Assembly: GCA_964584325.1 (NCBI GenBank)
Contig: CAZOZP010000019.1
Span: 1-51,739 of the forward strand
Source of the DNA: CAZOZP01 sp964584325
GTDB taxonomy: Bacteria > Bacteroidota > Ignavibacteria > Ignavibacteriales > Melioribacteraceae
Direction: 5' to 3'
DNA: 51,739 bases
The notes below the pieces were generated by a model. The model was given only the letters and a program-made list of their open reading frames with translations, was not told the origin of the DNA and did no database searches. The position numbers and the translations under genes were made by a program. This document shows, one piece after another, positions 24,859-34,214 of this stretch (its first letter is position 1; every line of letters begins with the position of its first letter).

Positions 24859-27800
24859 TAGAACTCAAATTTATATTTCAGGCCCAGTTCATCTATTTGT
24901 TTTTCAAGGCCGATTGATTTAAAGAAAGGTTGTTTCCTTTCGTAACGAACAATAAAACGAAGATAATTGTACTCAAGTTTCATATTTATGTTATTAAGCT
25001 CGATTTTTTCGTATGGTGAACCAACGGTATATTTTAGACCTTTCCATCTGCCGCTTATATTGATTTGTGTGTATTCGCCGGATTGCCCCACATCGATTCT
25101 GTTTATTGCATCGCCAACGGCTGAATTTGCCAGACCTGTCATAAGCGGACCCAGTACTGATTTGGCTGCATTCTCAAGTTGACTGTCTGTGGTTGTTTTT
25201 TCGTCTGCTGAAAGATTTCCTCTAATTATGAATGCAATAGCGTCTGTTAAACTGTATGATGGGTCGTGTATATTGTTTTCTATATTTTTTGTGCCTATAT
25301 ACATGGCAATATTTTCAGGATTAGATAATTCTCCACCCAGACTTTGCATCGGGCAGTTCATTTTTAGTTTAACGGCTACATCTTTTTCCTCAGGAGGAGT
25401 TTTATTATAGTCTAAATAAGTATTCCTGTATGTAGAAACAATGTTTAGAATCGGATTCGTCAGATCGCCTGCAAATGTTATTGAACCTTGAGCGGCAAAA
25501 GTTTTGAAGAATTCAAGGTTAGATCCTTCCCTTAGCTGAAGTGTACCCTGAAGGGTGAAATTCTTGGAGAAGAAATTAAGATTGCCGTCAGTTTCTACAT
25601 ATAGTTTTGTATTTGTCATTGAATTGAGAATAAATGTTACTCTTGCTATATCCGGAATGGCAATATTAAGAGCAGTATCAAAAACATAATCCTTTATTTC
25701 TTCTTCAACAACAGCCTCAGCTTCACTTTTCTTTTTCTGAGAAATAAGACGTTCAATCATCAGATTACGGGAATTTTCAAGAGTGGTATCAACGGCATAT
25801 TTGTATATTATATTTGCCTTTTCGTTTCCGAATCCGGCTAGTTCAGTCATAATCGTAAGATCTGAATTCCTTACACTAAGCGTTCCTCTTACTTGGGTAT
25901 AAGAATCTCCAAGCATCACTTTCAGAGGTCGCGGAGTCTCGATATATACATTACCGTACATAAAAGGATTTACTTTTTTTGTTTCCGGACTTAAAACTGC
26001 AAGACCGCCTTCAATAGATATGTCACCATGAGAAATCTTAAATCCATCGAATTTGATTGACCCTAAAGCACTCATAGTTCCTTCCTGAGGGAGGTCTTCA
26101 TCATTGAATATTTTGAGTTCCTCGATATTTATTTCCTGTCGGTCAAATTTCAGACGGCCTTCCATTCCATAATACATATTATTTTGCAGAGCTTTGAATT
26201 TACCGCCGGCTAAACTAATAAATCCATCATAATTAATATTGTCTATAGTTCCGGTTATAAGCAACTCAGATGAAAAAATGCCTTTTTGTTCGTTAATAAA
26301 TGGCAATGAATTACCTAAATTAGCCAAGTCGAAATTATCGGCCTGCACTTCAATTTTGAGAGGTTTGTCTTTAATTATTCTTTCCTTTACCGGAAGAAGC
26401 TGAAGATTAATCGGGAAATAAACTCCGGCTGACATATAAAGAGAAGTAGTATCTTTAACGTCTTGTCCAAATTTAATATCACTGGTCAGATATTTTTCAT
26501 TATAAAAGATTGAGGCCGTCAGAGACCCAAGTTTTGAGTTTCTTACTTTCAATTCATTAAGAGAAACATTCCCGGTAATAATCGGTTTTTCAAGTGTTCC
26601 ATTTATAAGTGCATCAGCATTAAGACTGAAATCAGCCAGGTCTTTTTCCAATGCAGGATTTATCTGAAGCAGGTTTTCACCGGAAAAATTTTTCATGCTA
26701 ATAGATATATTCTGGTTGCCTTCTTTATCGAATGTTCCTTTTGCAGATATTTTGCTATTACCGCTTTCTGCATTAAAATTTCTAAGTGCAAAGAAATCAG
26801 GGGAGATTAAAAACCTTATATCATCAGAATTTGACCAGAAAGCATCGTTGAACTGTAGCTGCATATTAGAAATTGTAACCTCTTGTTCAATAGGAGTCAT
26901 TTCCACTGATCCTTGTACAGAGGCATAGATATTTGAATCAACCTGAGTTTCAAAATCAAAAATTGCTTTATTTTGGTTGAACAGCACAAGAGAATGAATA
27001 TCATAAAGATCCTGTTCAAAGAAAAGTCTGTCACATGAAAAAGTTAACGCCCCCATTAAATCTTCAAATTTTGTAGTAAGGTTACTTCGGTTAATATCAA
27101 AGTTTGTTTTAAGATTAGATATGTAGATTATATTATCAGGTAAAATATCAAGAAAATAACCAACTTCCACATCCATACTTGCCTTAAACTGCTCAGGCTC
27201 ATTGGAAATTTCTCCTGAAATACCTGCAGAGATATTCATATTATGGTCTTTCATAAATATTGACAAAAGCAGTAAATCTTTTATCTGTGCTTCATAATCT
27301 ATTTTAAATGTTTCTGCGAGCAGACTTTTCGGTATTCCCGGTTCAGGAAGCTCAACAACTTCCTTTCCGGTGATAGTTGTATCGAGCACAGTTTGCGGAT
27401 TCAATTCTTTAATTTTGTTAACAATCACATAAGTAATAGCATCTTTTTGATAATTGATAACATCTATGGCTTTATTAAGTGAAAAATTACCGGAAAGTGA
27501 CATGTTCATTATATCTGAATCAGCATTTATGTTTCTTCTGCCTGTTTCATCGAATCCGGTTTCAAGTTTCAGGAAAGTATAGTCAAGTTGATTACCAAAA
27601 AATTTGGAATTATAGATTTCCAGATACATATCGGCAATAAGAGAGTCAAGTTCAAAATTCTTTCCCTTAATGGCAATGTCGGTGTTTATGAATGATTGCT
27701 TTAAAGAATCTTCAAGAAACGCGGATATGTCAAAATCAGTAATGCTCCCGTTAAAATTGTAGGAAGGATGAGCTTTATCGCTGAAATCAACTGTTCCTTT

Positions 27801-29345
27801 TAATGAAGTTTTCGAAGAATTAATTCCGGCCAGGACATCCAGATTTACTATTTTCATAGCAGATTCCATGTTCAGCGAAAGAGAATCGATCTCGATAAGG
27901 TCCAAATATGAGTCAAACACATTAAGTCTGGCATAGTTCTGCATTGCTGCCGGGTCTGTTCCTGAACCTTTAACAGTCATCTTTGCGTTTATAATTCCCG
28001 GACTTCCCGTAATAGGAGAAACATCAATTCTTCTGGCATCAACATAAACATCATAGATCATATCTCTTTTGCGCAAATCCAATGAAGCACTTGCTTCTAT
28101 AAAGCCTTCATTGTAAATACTTGATATCTGTGATTCAAAATTTATCGGATTACCATAAAACTGAGCATTGAGTTCTTCAAATTCCATGTTCTTCTTAAAC
28201 GGGAAATCAATAAATGGCAACAGTTTTTTTATGTCATCTGTTTGAATTGTTGAATTTACAATTGAAGCATCGATAAACATATCATCAGGTGTATCAAGAT
28301 TTTTTATTTTTCCGTTAAGTGCCAATTTGCTTTTAAAAAGTTCGAGATCCAGTTTTTTAATTTCAATATCATTAAACTTACCTTCGGCATTTAAGTCCAG
28401 CTGTATATAAGATTTAAGCAATGAAGTTGATTCAATAAATGTAGAAAGGTCATCAAAATTAAAACGGTTTATCTGCAATGAAATCTTTGTAGGCGATTGC
28501 TGAATTTCTGAAATATCAGGAGAGTTAAAAACATTAATGCTGTCCATTCTTGTATTAAAAACAATACTGCTGCTGTCAGTGGCTACAGTAAGGTCCTTTA
28601 TTTCAGCATAATTGTCCGTAACGGTAAAATTTCCGGAAAAATTCTTTAAGGCAAACTTGGTTGTATTTGGGTAAAAAGCAAATTTCGGAATATGAAGATT
28701 ATAAAAATCGTTATCTGTATCAATGAAGGCACTTGCCTCAATCGTGAGATTATTAATTCTCAGGTCTGATGTATTAAGAATGTCATAGACCTTTTCTGAG
28801 TTAAGATATTGGTAATCTTTTTTAGTAAAATTAATGTTTTCAAAACTTAATTTTGCCACTTCAATTGAAAAAGGCAGGTCGAGTTTAGATTCAGTTGTAT
28901 CTTCAGGTGAAGGTTTAACAAGCTTTTGAAGATTGTATATTCCTGATGAATCCTGAAGCATATTTACTTGTATGTCTTTCAAAAGAATTTCTTTAAAGAA
29001 TAAGTTTTTAAGAAGAAGCTGAAGTATGTTGATATTTACTGCTACCTGGCCTGCGCTTACTGCTTCAAAGTTATCCATTTTTAGAGAAATGTCATTTATA
29101 TAAACGGATGAAAACAATGTTCCCTGAATTGAGCCGATGCTTAATTTTCCGTTAATTTGATTATTAGCTTCGGAAACTATTATATCTTTAAGAATATTTC
29201 TAAAAGTTGACGTTTGAGAAAATCCGACGATAGCTGCTAAAAGAAAAATAAAGGCAACTGATGCTATTATCATGGCATTAATGATTTTTCGCAGCAGAGA
29301 TCTTTTTACAGCATTTTCGGAATCGGATTTAATTTTTGCCTTCAC
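24858..29345 (-). CDS. TamB-like outer-membrane biogenesis protein
   Basis: A 1495-residue protein of the TamB/DUF490 (AsmA-like, repeating beta-groove) kind. It is anchored by one N-terminal membrane span (about residues 20-44), followed by a very long periplasmic region made of beta-strand repeats. The C-terminal family domain (about 1150-1495) contains the words LQLREGSNLEFFKTFAAQG and GDLTNPILNIVSTY typical of TamB. Family members bridge inner and outer membranes and help barrel assembly and phospholipid transport. The start is GTG at 29345, overlapping the rfaE2 stop in GTGA. The context with bamA, skp and lpx genes supports the call; no tamA gene is in the window. Confidence 0.88.
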   Translation of the reverse strand: MKAKIKSDSENAVKRSLLRKIINAMIIASVAFIFLLAAIVGFSQTSTFRNILKDIIVSEANNQINGKLSIGSIQGTLFSSVYINDISLKMDNFEAVSAGQVAVNINILQLLLKNLFFKEILLKDIQVNMLQDSSGIYNLQKLVKPSPEDTTESKLDLPFSIEVAKLSFENINFTKKDYQYLNSEKVYDILNTSDLRINNLTIEASAFIDTDNDFYNLHIPKFAFYPNTTKFALKNFSGNFTVTDNYAEIKDLTVATDSSSIVFNTRMDSINVFNSPDISEIQQSPTKISLQINRFNFDDLSTFIESTSLLKSYIQLDLNAEGKFNDIEIKKLDLELFKSKLALNGKIKNLDTPDDMFIDASIVNSTIQTDDIKKLLPFIDFPFKKNMEFEELNAQFYGNPINFESQISSIYNEGFIEASASLDLRKRDMIYDVYVDARRIDVSPITGSPGIINAKMTVKGSGTDPAAMQNYARLNVFDSYLDLIEIDSLSLNMESAMKIVNLDVLAGINSSKTSLKGTVDFSDKAHPSYNFNGSITDFDISAFLEDSLKQSFINTDIAIKGKNFELDSLIADMYLEIYNSKFFGNQLDYTFLKLETGFDETGRRNINADSDIMNMSLSGNFSLNKAIDVINYQKDAITYVIVNKIKELNPQTVLDTTITGKEVVELPEPGIPKSLLAETFKIDYEAQIKDLLLLSIFMKDHNMNISAGISGEISNEPEQFKASMDVEVGYFLDILPDNIIYISNLKTNFDINRSNLTTKFEDLMGALTFSCDRLFFEQDLYDIHSLVLFNQNKAIFDFETQVDSNIYASVQGSVEMTPIEQEVTISNMQLQFNDAFWSNSDDIRFLISPDFFALRNFNAESGNSKISAKGTFDKEGNQNISISMKNFSGENLLQINPALEKDLADFSLNADALINGTLEKPIITGNVSLNELKVRNSKLGSLTASIFYNEKYLTSDIKFGQDVKDTTSLYMSAGVYFPINLQLLPVKERIIKDKPLKIEVQADNFDLANLGNSLPFINEQKGIFSSELLITGTIDNINYDGFISLAGGKFKALQNNMYYGMEGRLKFDRQEINIEELKIFNDEDLPQEGTMSALGSIKFDGFKISHGDISIEGGLAVLSPETKKVNPFMYGNVYIETPRPLKVMLGDSYTQVRGTLSVRNSDLTIMTELAGFGNEKANIIYKYAVDTTLENSRNLMIERLISQKKKSEAEAVVEEEIKDYVFDTALNIAIPDIARVTFILNSMTNTKLYVETDGNLNFFSKNFTLQGTLQLREGSNLEFFKTFAAQGSITFAGDLTNPILNIVSTYRNTYLDYNKTPPEEKDVAVKLKMNCPMQSLGGELSNPENIAMYIGTKNIENNIHDPSYSLTDAIAFIIRGNLSADEKTTTDSQLENAAKSVLGPLMTGLANSAVGDAINRIDVGQSGEYTQINISGRWKGLKYTVGSPYEKIELNNINMKLEYNYLRFIVRYERKQPFFKSIGLEKQIDELGLKYKFEF

Positions 29346-29821
29346 AGTTTTTCGGAATCCAGAATTTTCTTGATAATATCAGTAGTGGATTGGTTATTTA
29401 CGAAATCTATCGTAATAACTTTTCCGCCGTTACTAATTACAGTATCTTTTCCAATAATATTTTCAATGCTCCAGTCAGCTCCTTTAACAAGTACATCGGG
29501 TATAAGCTTATTTATCAATATTTCAGGAGTATCTTCATTAAATATAACAACATAATCAACAGGTTTCAAATTAGCAAGAACAAAGGCTCTTTGATTTTCC
29601 GGAATTATCGGCCGCTTTGAACCTTTAATCCTGCTGATAGAATCATCGGAATTAAGGCCTACAACAAGAGCATCACCTGCATCCCGCGCTTTTACAAGAT
29701 AATCTACGTGTCCGGCATGAATAATGTCAAAACAGCCGTTAGTAAAAACCAAGCGCTTATTCTCCGATTTTAATATTTTTCGGATGTTAATCATTTCATC
29801 AGCAGATATAACATTATTCAT
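29342..29821 (-). CDS. rfaE2: D-glycero-beta-D-manno-heptose 1-phosphate adenylyltransferase
   Basis: A 159-residue nucleotidyltransferase of the cytidylyltransferase fold that makes ADP-heptose for the lipopolysaccharide core. The nucleotide-binding signature TNGCFDIIHAGHVDYL is intact, and GLNSDDSISRIKG plus RPIIPENQRAFVLANLKPVDYV complete the family pattern. In many bacteria it is the C-terminal half of HldE; here it is a separate gene overlapping the kinase gene by eight bases. Confidence 0.95.
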   Translation of the reverse strand: MNNVISADEMINIRKILKSENKRLVFTNGCFDIIHAGHVDYLVKARDAGDALVVGLNSDDSISRIKGSKRPIIPENQRAFVLANLKPVDYVVIFNEDTPEILINKLIPDVLVKGADWSIENIIGKDTVISNGGKVITIDFVNNQSTTDIIKKILDSEKL

Positions 29822-30809
29822 TTTTATATTCCGATATCTCGTTAAAAAGCTGTTCTAATTTGATTGGTACAACTCCGGGTATTTCGCAAACCATACCCCC
29901 GGCAAAGTTTGAAAGGAAAGCAGCTTCCTCAATTTCTGCACCTGCAGTCAATGCTGTTGTCAAAGTCGCAATCACAGTATCGCCGGCACCGGAAACATCT
30001 ACTGCCGTTTTTGCGATTGTCGGGAATCTTCTAAATTTATCAGGGCCATCGAAAATGATACTGCCTTTATCGCCTAATGTTATCATCAGATATTTGCAGC
30101 CGAGTTCCTGAAAAATCATCCCGGCGGCATTAAATAAGTCCTCTTCATTTTGTATCCTTATTCCGAATGCATCTTCAGTTTCTTTTCTGTTCGGCTTAAA
30201 AAGAGTTACAGACTTATACTCTCTAAAATTATTGAACTTAGGATCAACGGTAACGAACTTATTATGTTTTAAGGCAATATCGATTGTATTGTTAATTAGG
30301 GATTTTGTCAATACTCCTTTGTTGTAATCCTGGAGGATTACAGCATCAGCATCCGGAATAATCCGATTTATTGCTGCAAGAATCTCAGCTTCTATTTCCC
30401 GGGAGATGTTTTTTTTGGATTCTTTATCTATTCTTACTATATGCTGATCAGAAGAGATTACTCTGGTTTTACAAGTTGTTGGGCGACTCGAATCAGTAAA
30501 GATGAATTCAGTTGTAATATTGTTTTCCACTAACAGAGATTTAAATATTTCAGCATTTGAATCGGTTCCGATTATTCCGATTGGAATGGGGATTGCGCCC
30601 AATGTCTGGATGTTTAATACAACATTTGCAGCACCGCCGAAACGGTAGAATTCATTGTCGATTTCTACAATAGGAACCGGGGCTTCGGGTGAGATTCTCT
30701 TTACATCACCCCACATATATACATCGAGCATCATATCGCCGAGTATTATAATCTTTTTACCGGAAAAACTATTTTTTAATTCTTCCAGACGCTGTTTTTT
30801 TATTTTCAA
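29814..30809 (-). CDS. rfaE1: D-glycero-beta-D-manno-heptose-7-phosphate kinase
   Basis: A 331-residue PfkB-family kinase that phosphorylates heptose 7-phosphate at C1 in ADP-heptose synthesis. Signatures are GDMMLDVYMWGDVKRISPEAPVP, YRFGGAANV and the catalytic DVSGAGDTVIATL near the C-terminus. The most likely start is TTG at 30809 (MKIKKQRLEE), because GGAG lies eight bases upstream; a TTG at 30836 would lengthen the overlap with the upstream gene, and the first ATG lies within the conserved GDMMLD motif. The start lies 41 bases inside the 3' end of the upstream propeller gene. Confidence 0.93.
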   Translation of the reverse strand: MKIKKQRLEELKNSFSGKKIIILGDMMLDVYMWGDVKRISPEAPVPIVEIDNEFYRFGGAANVVLNIQTLGAIPIPIGIIGTDSNAEIFKSLLVENNITTEFIFTDSSRPTTCKTRVISSDQHIVRIDKESKKNISREIEAEILAAINRIIPDADAVILQDYNKGVLTKSLINNTIDIALKHNKFVTVDPKFNNFREYKSVTLFKPNRKETEDAFGIRIQNEEDLFNAAGMIFQELGCKYLMITLGDKGSIIFDGPDKFRRFPTIAKTAVDVSGAGDTVIATLTTALTAGAEIEEAAFLSNFAGGMVCEIPGVVPIKLEQLFNEISEYKNE

Positions 30810-31884
30810 TTTTTTGCTCCAAATAAAATTCCGCAAAACTGTTTTTCATCGGTACTTTGTATAATCCGGAAATTGTTCCTAACCACAGAAGTTTTCCGTC
30901 ATAATAAATTTTGTTGATTTTTGAAGGCAGTTCGATACTTTCAATTTTTCTGATCTTTCCTGAAATAAGATCCATTATTGCCAAACCTCTTCCGTATTGT
31001 GTTTTCTGATTTGGATTAAATGTATATAAGGAAATCCACAGATAACGTCCGGTCAGCTCCAATGAATAAATTCCATTGGATTGCAAACCGTCTTTCGCCT
31101 CAAATCTTTCCCAGGAGTTTTTTCTGTTAAATTTGTACAAGCCGCCTTTATTGTAATCCGGATTCTCGGGAGTAAGGAATTCGTCAAGTGCAATCCAAAC
31201 ATTATCTTTCATAGGGATAACCGACGATACAGATAAAGTTTGTCCGCTGCCTTCGAAATAATTTAGTCTTTTATCATAAAAGTGAGATGACCCCGGATTT
31301 TCAAAATTATCGTTTTTGTAGAGTTTATGCAGTCCGGCTTCCGTTCCAACCCATAAAAGGCTGTCACCGTCGAGGCTGATAGTCTGAATAGTGTTTGCTT
31401 TTTCATTTCCGTTGCGGGTAAGGTTGTAATCAGAATAGCGCTTTGTTGAAAGATCATATTTTGTAAGAAATTTAAATCTTCCTATCCAGACGCAATTTCC
31501 AACCGGATCAAAGACCACCGATCTTATCCAATTAGCAAGCTGTCCTCCTTGTCCGAATTTTCTTTTCTGCCATTTACCGGTCTTCCTGTTTAGAATAAAT
31601 AGACCGTCTGCAGACCCGGCCCAGATAAAATCTTTGTTGCCGGTTATTGAATAGACAAAATCGTTGCTGATGCTGCTGTCTGAAGAGGAGAAATTTCTTA
31701 CTATATTATTTTTTATGTTGTAAATACCGTTCCCGTTTGATGAAACCCATAAATCAGATTCATCTCCAAAAATTCCTGTAATTTCGTTCTTTTCTAGAAC
31801 AAGTAGAGTTTCTTCACCGGTTTCCGGAAAAACAGGCCAAGTCAGTGTAACAAACAAAATGATAAAATAAGAGTAGAACCTCAT
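30769..31884 (-). CDS. Secreted beta-propeller protein
   Basis: A 371-residue protein with a signal peptide (about residues 1-20, ending near VFPETG) and repeats of the two-component-regulator propeller type: recurring words DLWVSSNGNGIYNI, DFIWAGSADGLFILNR, NCVWIGRFKFLTKYDL, LLWVGTEAGLHKLY, YLWISLYTF and LLWLGTISGLYKV, about seven blades. No kinase or DNA-binding domain follows. It is probably periplasmic. I take the ATG at 31884, eight bases after panB, although a TTG at 31896 overlaps the panB stop. Its 3' end overlaps rfaE1 by 41 bases. Its place in a lipid A/heptose operon suggests an envelope role, but no function is assigned. Confidence 0.8.
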   Translation of the reverse strand: MRFYSYFIILFVTLTWPVFPETGEETLLVLEKNEITGIFGDESDLWVSSNGNGIYNIKNNIVRNFSSSDSSISNDFVYSITGNKDFIWAGSADGLFILNRKTGKWQKRKFGQGGQLANWIRSVVFDPVGNCVWIGRFKFLTKYDLSTKRYSDYNLTRNGNEKANTIQTISLDGDSLLWVGTEAGLHKLYKNDNFENPGSSHFYDKRLNYFEGSGQTLSVSSVIPMKDNVWIALDEFLTPENPDYNKGGLYKFNRKNSWERFEAKDGLQSNGIYSLELTGRYLWISLYTFNPNQKTQYGRGLAIMDLISGKIRKIESIELPSKINKIYYDGKLLWLGTISGLYKVPMKNSFAEFYLEQKIENKKTASGRIKK

Positions 31885-31892
31885 AATTCTTC

Positions 31893-32708
31893 TCAATAAC
31901 TTTCTTCCTTAGAAGGGAAATTCAAATTTTTTACATCCCCAACATAATTGCCGATTGAGCGGATTATTTCTTCAGCCAATGCAGCATATCTTCTTACAAA
32001 TCTCGGGTGGAATTCCTCATTTAAGCCAAGCATATCCGGACTTACAAGTATTTGTCCGTCGCAATGCAGGCCGGCACCAATTCCAATTGTAGGTATATGA
32101 AGGCTTTCAGTGATAGTTTTTGCAAGTTCAGCAGGTATCTTTTCAAGTACTATGGCAAAAGCACCTGCTTCTTCTAAAATCTTTGCATCTTTTATTATCT
32201 GTTCAGCTTCATCTTTTTGTTTTCCTCTTGCTTTATAGCTGCCGAACTGATGAATGCTCTGAGGTGTCAAACCAATATGGCCCATAACCGGAATTCCCGC
32301 TTCACATAATCTGTTAACAGTTTTACCGATTCTTTCGCCTCCCTCAAGCTTAACAGCACCTGCAGGAGTCTCTTTCATAATTCTTCCGGCATTCTTAAAA
32401 GCTTCGTCAACATTTGTCTGATAAGACATAAAGGGCATATCAACAACTACCATTGCCCGCGAAACACCTTTTGTAACTGCTTTTGTGTGATAAATCATCT
32501 CATCAACTGTAACAGGAAGTGTTGTTTCATTCCCTTGAAATACATTGCTCAGCGAATCTCCAACCAAAATTACATCAATTCCGGCTTTGTCGAATAATTT
32601 TGCGGTTATGTAATCGTATGCGGTTAAAGATGCAATTTTTTCATTACGTTCCTTCATCAGGAATAATGACTGAGTAGTGATTTTTTTTAGTTCGCTGTGG
32701 ATGCTCAT
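31893..32708 (-). CDS. panB: 3-methyl-2-oxobutanoate hydroxymethyltransferase
   Basis: A 271-residue TIM-barrel enzyme that makes ketopantoate from alpha-ketoisovalerate and methylene-tetrahydrofolate, the first committed step to pantothenate and CoA. Signatures include SLTAYDYITAKLFDKAGID, ILVGDSLSNV, GAVKLEGG, MGHIGLTPQSIHQFGSYKARG and IGIGAGLHCDGQILVSPDMLG. No other pan gene is nearby, so it seems to ride along in the envelope operon. Confidence 0.96.
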   Translation of the reverse strand: MSIHSELKKITTQSLFLMKERNEKIASLTAYDYITAKLFDKAGIDVILVGDSLSNVFQGNETTLPVTVDEMIYHTKAVTKGVSRAMVVVDMPFMSYQTNVDEAFKNAGRIMKETPAGAVKLEGGERIGKTVNRLCEAGIPVMGHIGLTPQSIHQFGSYKARGKQKDEAEQIIKDAKILEEAGAFAIVLEKIPAELAKTITESLHIPTIGIGAGLHCDGQILVSPDMLGLNEEFHPRFVRRYAALAEEIIRSIGNYVGDVKNLNFPSKEESY

Positions 32709-32715
32709 ATTTTTC

Positions 32716-33441
32716 TCAATTAAATTTTATTCTCATTGATTCTTCGAACCCTTTAACCAGACATCCGGCCAATCTTGTGTAATCAATCGGTTCGTCAAGA
32801 ATAGTTTCTATTTCGATTGTTTTACTGTCCATTTCTTTTTTCAGAAAATCAATGCTTTCATCTGCAGTGTTAAGATATTCAGGCAGTTTTCTGTGGAATT
32901 TGCCGCAAAGCACAGAGCCATGCTGAAGAATTGCCCGGTTCATTTTTCTTTGTGCACTGCCGATAATTTTCCTACCGTCAAATTTCACTTCACTTTTTGC
33001 AGTGCTGGCAAAACAAAGCATTCCTGAATCCGAGGCCAACAGAGAAGGGAAGTCAGGCTGAAGAGTTTCAAGCTCGGCCTCCTTGAGCTTCGGGTTATAT
33101 AAAACCAGTCCAAAAGATAAGGCTCTGGAGATATTTTCATATATCTGTCTGGATGATAATCCGGCAGAAACAGGCAGCACAACTGAATAAGTAATTTCTT
33201 CTGCGTGCAGTATTGCTCTGCCGCCGGTTGGACGTTTAACAATATCAATACCGTCTTTTTCGGCTTTTATTATGTTAATATCATCCATCTTTTGGTTAGC
33301 GCCCAGAGATATACAATATGGCTGCCAGCGAAATAACCGGAACCAAGCTTCGTTGTCCTTACATCTGGAAGCAAGCTCAATATCAAATTCCATATTGTAC
33401 TTTCCGGAATTGGAAGATATTTCAATAAGGTTCCATCTCAT
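32716..33441 (-). CDS. Lipoate/octanoate transferase family protein (LipM/LplA-like)
   Basis: A 241-residue member of the biotin/lipoate A/B ligase family. VKRPTGGRAILHAEEITYS is the substrate-binding segment and FDGRKIIGSAQRKMNRAILQHGSVL holds the conserved Lys158. A cysteine (Cys143) in MLCFASTAKSE is placed like the acyl-accepting cysteine of LipM-type octanoyltransferases, which would point to an octanoyl-[carrier protein] transferase instead of an ATP-dependent lipoate ligase. The length is also closer to LipM than to full LplA. The start overlaps the lpxA stop in ATGA. The exact reaction is uncertain. Confidence 0.82.
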   Translation of the reverse strand: MRWNLIEISSNSGKYNMEFDIELASRCKDNEAWFRLFRWQPYCISLGANQKMDDINIIKAEKDGIDIVKRPTGGRAILHAEEITYSVVLPVSAGLSSRQIYENISRALSFGLVLYNPKLKEAELETLQPDFPSLLASDSGMLCFASTAKSEVKFDGRKIIGSAQRKMNRAILQHGSVLCGKFHRKLPEYLNTADESIDFLKKEMDSKTIEIETILDEPIDYTRLAGCLVKGFEESMRIKFN

Positions 33442-34214
33442 CCTTTAATCAAACCTCTTGAAGATGCTGCCAAAAAGTTAATAACAGAAGAAACATTTTC
33501 ATTTTCCGGGTATTTAGCGATAATTCTTTCTTTTGCCTGTGAGATGTTCAGATTGCTCCTGAACAATAGATTATATGTGTCTTTTAAGTCTTCAATCTGC
33601 TTTAAAGTAAAACCTCTTCGTTTCAGTCCGATAAGATTTAGTCCGTTAAATCTTAGTGGCTCGCCTGCAGCAAGAACGAAGGGAGGTATGTCAGTTACAA
33701 CTCTAAAGCCTCCGCCAATCATTGCATGCTTACCTATCTTGCAGAATTGGTGAACCGGAGTAAGTCCGCCAATAATCACCCAGTCTTCAACTTCAACATG
33801 TCCGGCAATTTGAACCCCGTTTGCAAGAATGCAGTTATCTCCTATTATACTGTCGTGAGCAACATGTCCGTAAGCCATAACGAGACAGTTTTTCCCTATT
33901 TTAGAATAACCTAAAGATTTTGTACCTCTGTGTAAAGTAGCAAATTCACGAATTACCGTGTTATCTCCGATTTCAAAAACTGAAGGTTCATCTAAAAATT
34001 TCAAGTCCTGTGGAATATTTGCAACAGAAGCTGATTGGTAAATCTTTATATTTTTACCGAGTCTGGCACCATTGTATAATACAGCATGAGGCCCGATTTC
34101 ACAGTTATCACCAATAACAACATCATCTTCAATTATTGCATAAGGACCCACTTTGAGACTGCCTTGAATCTCTGCCTTTGAACTAACTATAGCAGTTGGA
34201 TGTATCGTAATCAT
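33438..34214 (-). CDS. lpxA: Acyl-ACP--UDP-N-acetylglucosamine O-acyltransferase
   Basis: A 258-residue left-handed beta-helix enzyme that starts lipid A synthesis. Hexapeptide repeats run from the N-terminus (IHPTAIVSSKAEI, VGPYAIIEDDVVIGDNCEIG). YGHVAHDSIIGDNC contains the catalytic His, and FNGLNLIGLKRRGFT begins the helical C-terminal part. The start overlaps the lpxC-fabZ stop in ATGA. Confidence 0.97.
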   Translation of the reverse strand: MITIHPTAIVSSKAEIQGSLKVGPYAIIEDDVVIGDNCEIGPHAVLYNGARLGKNIKIYQSASVANIPQDLKFLDEPSVFEIGDNTVIREFATLHRGTKSLGYSKIGKNCLVMAYGHVAHDSIIGDNCILANGVQIAGHVEVEDWVIIGGLTPVHQFCKIGKHAMIGGGFRVVTDIPPFVLAAGEPLRFNGLNLIGLKRRGFTLKQIEDLKDTYNLLFRSNLNISQAKERIIAKYPENENVSSVINFLAASSRGLIKG

